A DNA stretch of 34,482 nt, taken from positions 1 to 34,482 of IMG/VR virus record IMGVR_UViG_3300023235_001348. One strand, given 5' to 3'. Source of the DNA: a virus. This document shows positions 32,457 to 34,482 of this stretch, piece by piece (position 1 is the first letter of the stretch; the number at the start of each line of letters is the position of its first letter). A program made the translations under genes and the position numbers. Under the pieces are notes generated by a model, which saw only the letters and a list, made by a program, of their open reading frames with translations, had not been told where the DNA came from and did not search any database.

Positions 32457-33030
32457 TATTCCTCGTCGTTGTAGTAACCCAATCAGATTTCTCGAAAATC
32501 AATGAATGCACATCGCTTCTTGGAGGACATTCAATCATTTCATCAATTTTTAATGAAAAACCATACAATCTAAACAATGCTTTTAGTAAATCAACTGTAT
32601 AATAATGGAGATGCTCGCCCGGCTTAAAGTGTTTCCACGAATTCCACCTTATGCTATCAGGTTTAATCGGAATAGTCATCGCAACAAAATTTGTCCGATT
32701 AATCACATTCTCAATATCAGTAAAATCCGCAATATGTTCCAGCACATCCCAAAGCGTTACAACGCTATACTGAATCCTTCTTATCCCTGTCTGCGGAACA
32801 GGCATAATATCGAAAGTATCAATGTTATTCTGCCTAATGTAGTCAGGCTTAAATGCAGCAAACCAGCCCGGACCGCACCCATAATCAAGAACTGTTGCAT
32901 ATTGTCTAGCGATTTTATCAATCATTGTATATTTTGCGACAAAATTCCACCGCAAGTCATTAATTTCCTTTGCTGTACACGTATGAATCTTCAAAAGATT
33001 GTAATAGTAATCAACATTATATTTAATCAT
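32449..33030 (-). CDS. Class I SAM-dependent methyltransferase (Methyltransf_23-like)
   Basis: This 193-residue protein has motif I VLDYGCGPGWF (about residues 47-57), an acidic turn FDIMPVPQ, VVTLWDVLEHI (about residues 90-100) and the late HFKPGEHLHYYTVDLLKALFRLYGF, the pattern of sugar or small-molecule methyltransferases. It opens the glycan cassette. Slightly short for the family. Substrate unknown. It overlaps the GT9 fusion gene by eight bases. Confidence 0.7.
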   Translation of the reverse strand: MIKYNVDYYYNLLKIHTCTAKEINDLRWNFVAKYTMIDKIARQYATVLDYGCGPGWFAAFKPDYIRQNNIDTFDIMPVPQTGIRRIQYSVVTLWDVLEHIADFTDIENVINRTNFVAMTIPIKPDSIRWNSWKHFKPGEHLHYYTVDLLKALFRLYGFSLKIDEMIECPPRSDVHSLIFEKSDWVTTTTRNNG

Positions 33031-33034
33031 TTTA

Positions 33035-33268
33035 TCATTTCCTTTTGCTATAAGTTAGCTGTTCTACTCTTAACCCTGTATCTAGTGTCTTTTCCAAACC
33101 ATTTAGCATCGATTTAGCTATTCTCACCCTATTATCCTTGCTAATAAGGACGTTATTCTTGAAATCACATTTGTGGTGGGTAACATAAAATATTCCTTCC
33201 AACACCACGAACATCCCGAATGTATCAGATCCTTCATCGACGTCTATCTTAATCTGTTTTTTTACCAT
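33035..33268 (-). CDS. Small protein of unknown function
   Basis: This 77-residue protein begins MVKKQIKIDVDEGSDTFGMFVVLEGIFYVTHHKCDFKN and ends NGLEKTLDTGLRVEQL. It has a beta start and a helical end, one Cys, and no recognised motif. It lies between the unknown 33272-33682 and the methyltransferase gene, with tight spacing. Confidence 0.5.
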   Translation of the reverse strand: MVKKQIKIDVDEGSDTFGMFVVLEGIFYVTHHKCDFKNNVLISKDNRVRIAKSMLNGLEKTLDTGLRVEQLTYSKRK

Positions 33269-33271
33269 TTG

Positions 33272-33682
33272 TCATAGATATTTGATGCTTCCATCAGATA
33301 ACTTATAACTTCCAGAAGCATGAGTTTTAGTAATTGAGTTATTTACATCAGTAGATCCTTTATCTGCCTTTCCTTTCAACCCATACAAGATAAACCAAGG
33401 CGCTGAGGGTTTTTGGTCCTTAATCCTTTCAATACAAACTGCACTCAACTCCTTTGATCTCTCATCTATCTCGTGACGCTCGACTATCCTGTCCAACCGC
33501 CCATCCTTCAAATCAAATAGGTCGTGTTTCAATATCTTAATGGCGCCATGTATAATTTGCTTTTCCTTCTCTAGATCTTCTAGTTTATGCAATGTTTCTA
33601 AAACAGCTGATTTTATTGCTGCTACTTGGCTTTCTCTTAGATCTTCTCTTTTTTTTCCTAATGTACCGTTTTTATCGTCCAT
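33272..33682 (-). CDS. Coiled-coil protein of unknown function
   Basis: This 136-residue protein has a long helical region over about residues 12-85 (LRESQVAAIKSAVLETLHKLEDLEKEKQIIHGAIKILKHDLFDLKDG), rich in Leu, Lys, Glu, with a likely coiled coil. This is followed by a short tail region, PSAPWFILYGLK, and a polar C-terminus (KLSDGSIKYL). No enzyme motif. It follows the GroES gene closely. Confidence 0.5.
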   Translation of the reverse strand: MDDKNGTLGKKREDLRESQVAAIKSAVLETLHKLEDLEKEKQIIHGAIKILKHDLFDLKDGRLDRIVERHEIDERSKELSAVCIERIKDQKPSAPWFILYGLKGKADKGSTDVNNSITKTHASGSYKLSDGSIKYL

Positions 33683-33693
33683 TATTCTCCTTT

Positions 33694-33996
33694 TTAACTT
33701 GGTTTGATAACGGCAAGTATATCCTCTTCCTTTATAATCTGTAATACTTTATCTTTCCCTTCTATATCTAATGGTGGCACGATAATCTCTGTGCCGGCGA
33801 ACTTCGGGAAAATAACCAAATCCCCTTTGCTTAGCCGAATCTTTATAGCGCAGTCACTCGCTATTGAAACGACCCTACCTTTCGTTGGTGCTTTCTGGCT
33901 GGCAGTCTGCGGTATGAAAATCCCACCTTTCGATACACTTTCCTTTGCATCTGGCTCAACTATTATCCGCTTATTTAACGGTTCAATTATATTCAT
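33694..33996 (-). CDS. groES: GroES-like co-chaperonin
   Basis: This 100-residue protein has the GroES fold signatures: PLNKRIIVEPDAKE near the N-terminus, a mobile-loop region about residues 18-35 containing GGIFIPQTASQKAP, GRVVSIASD, KGDLVIFPKFAGTEI and ILAVI at the C-terminus. It would cap host GroEL; phage T4 gp31 shows such use for capsid folding. No GroEL is in the window. It is the first gene downstream of two leftward promoters and a terminator hairpin in its leader. Confidence 0.85.
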   Translation of the reverse strand: MNIIEPLNKRIIVEPDAKESVSKGGIFIPQTASQKAPTKGRVVSIASDCAIKIRLSKGDLVIFPKFAGTEIIVPPLDIEGKDKVLQIIKEEDILAVIKPS

Positions 33997-34021
33997 ACTT
34001 CCTCCTTTTTGCTTACAAAAT

Positions 34022-34045
34022 AAAAAAACCCTGAATTATTCAGGG
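34022..34045 (-). terminator. Terminator / attenuator hairpin ahead of groES
   Basis: On the minus strand CCCTGAA-TAA-TTCAGGG (34045-34029) is followed at once by seven T. It lies 26 bases before the groES start and downstream of both leftward promoters, so it sits in the leader rather than after a gene. A 29-codon frame (34082 to 33993) runs through it and overlaps the groES ATG, which could couple translation to readthrough. Confidence 0.75.
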
Positions 34046-34138
34046 CTGAACTTTTGCTTTCATTTGTTTTTATCTTATTCATTATATTTTCTTTTAGCTT
34101 TTATCGCCACATAGGTCTACACTTTTATCAATACACAA

Positions 34139-34167
34139 AATATATACCAAATTTGATGTTAAGTCAA
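34139..34167 (-). promoter_or_regulatory. Leftward sigma70-type promoter, proximal
   Basis: TTGACT (34167-34162), 17 bases, TATATT (34144-34139) on the minus strand. The predicted transcript starts near 34132 and reads through the leader hairpin into groES. Confidence 0.7.
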
Positions 34168-34390
34168 GTGTTTTTTTGTTTTTTTTATAATGCTTGGAAT
34201 TCTCGCTATACCTTTTTTATGGGAAATCAAAGTCTAAGCTAAATATAAAAGTAGGGAAATGGAAAAAAGGCAATAAGGTGCGAACGATTTTTAGTTGAGA
34301 GAGAATGTTAGATGTGCTGAAATGAGAGTTCTAAGCTATATAGGGGAGAGGAGGTGCGGATTTCTTATAATCTTTTTTCTAACTTTTCAT

Positions 34391-34419
34391 CTTATAGCAT
34401 ACATATATAGTTATGTCAA
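34391..34419 (-). promoter_or_regulatory. Leftward sigma70-type promoter, distal
   Basis: TTGACA (34419-34414), 17 bases, TATAAG (34396-34391) on the minus strand, the best -35 in the region. The transcript would start near 34384 and include the proximal promoter region. Confidence 0.7.
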
Positions 34420-34450
34420 GTAATATAATCCCAGCGGTAAAAAATATATA

Positions 34451-34478
34451 TTGACAAGATATATATATATGCGATAAT
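34451..34478 (+). promoter_or_regulatory. Rightward promoter at the window edge
   Basis: TTGACA (34451-34456), 16 bases, GATAAT (34473-34478). It reads out of the window to the right, divergent from the leftward promoters. The gene it serves is not visible. Confidence 0.55.
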
Positions 34479-34482
34479 GATG

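Larger units (their letters stand above)
33997..34482. other. Non-coding control region with divergent promoters
   Basis: This 486-base stretch has no convincing gene. It holds the hairpin terminator at 34022-34045, leftward promoters at 34139-34167 and 34391-34419, and a rightward promoter at 34451-34478. Between the leftward promoters lies about 220 bases of transcribed but apparently untranslated sequence, purine-rich on the plus strand at 34250-34360. It may be a long leader or a small RNA; nothing diagnostic is seen. Confidence 0.55.

Noticed and set aside
1-34482. tRNA, rRNA, attachment sites, replication origin
   Set aside because: No cloverleaf, rRNA-like stretch, integrase-linked repeat or iteron set was recognised by eye. 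A tRNA search program would be decisive.

Overview
The window is part of a tailed bacteriophage (Caudoviricetes-type) genome or prophage. It is AT-rich (about one third G+C by eye) and tightly packed. Every gene but one reads leftward on the minus strand. Bacterial translation signals are clear: AGGAG-type ribosome binding sites and many ATGA or TAATG stop/start overlaps. No integrase, lysogeny, replication or tRNA gene is visible, so the lifestyle is undecided. The host cannot be named from this sequence. A lipoprotein, a signal-peptide-bearing fibre and heptosyltransferase-like enzymes would suit a Gram-negative or similarly enveloped host, but this is inference.

Layout in the direction of transcription (right to left). 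(1) 34.5-34.0 kb: a non-coding control region with two good leftward sigma70-type promoters, one rightward promoter and a terminator hairpin directly ahead of the first gene. (2) 34.0-33.0 kb: a GroES-like co-chaperonin and two unknown proteins. (3) 33.0-23.3 kb: a glycan-modification cassette with two GT9-like glycosyltransferases (one fused to a methyltransferase), two further GT-A-like proteins, a CDP-paratose 2-epimerase-like enzyme, a cytidylyltransferase, a LicD-family transferase, a DUF2061 membrane protein, three free-standing methyltransferases and a previously hidden 58-residue lipoprotein. Two gene relics lie here: a truncated methyltransferase, and a duplicated GT9 5' end flanking an inserted HNH endonuclease gene (the only plus-strand gene). 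An intrinsic terminator closes the cassette. (4) 23.3-20.5 kb: two fibre or adhesin proteins and an unknown. (5) 20.5-17.5 kb: a 973-residue protein of which about 909 consecutive residues are almost pure serine with regularly spaced Phe/Tyr/Leu. (6) 17.5-11.8 kb: terminase small and large subunits, portal, and an adenine-N6 DNA methylase carrying a zinc ribbon. (7) 11.8-0 kb: a promoter, then a protease-scaffold-major capsid fusion, decoration-like paralogues, connector, tail terminator, tail tube, tail assembly chaperones joined by a canonical -1 frameshift site, tape measure, and a gene-transfer-agent-like tail-tip set (DUF2460, DUF2163, partial NlpC/P60).

The outstanding feature is serine. 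Besides the giant protein, four other virion-type genes (DUF2460 protein, tail tube, a small Cys-rich protein, one of two decoration paralogues) end in long C-terminal poly-serine tails. All six serine codons are mixed, so the protein sequence appears selected rather than a microsatellite. The same phage carries a large glycosyltransferase, CDP-sugar and methyltransferase cassette. My working hypothesis is that the tails are mucin-like acceptors glycosylated (possibly also phospho-substituted) by the phage's own enzymes, giving a sugar-coated virion. This link is inference from co-occurrence.
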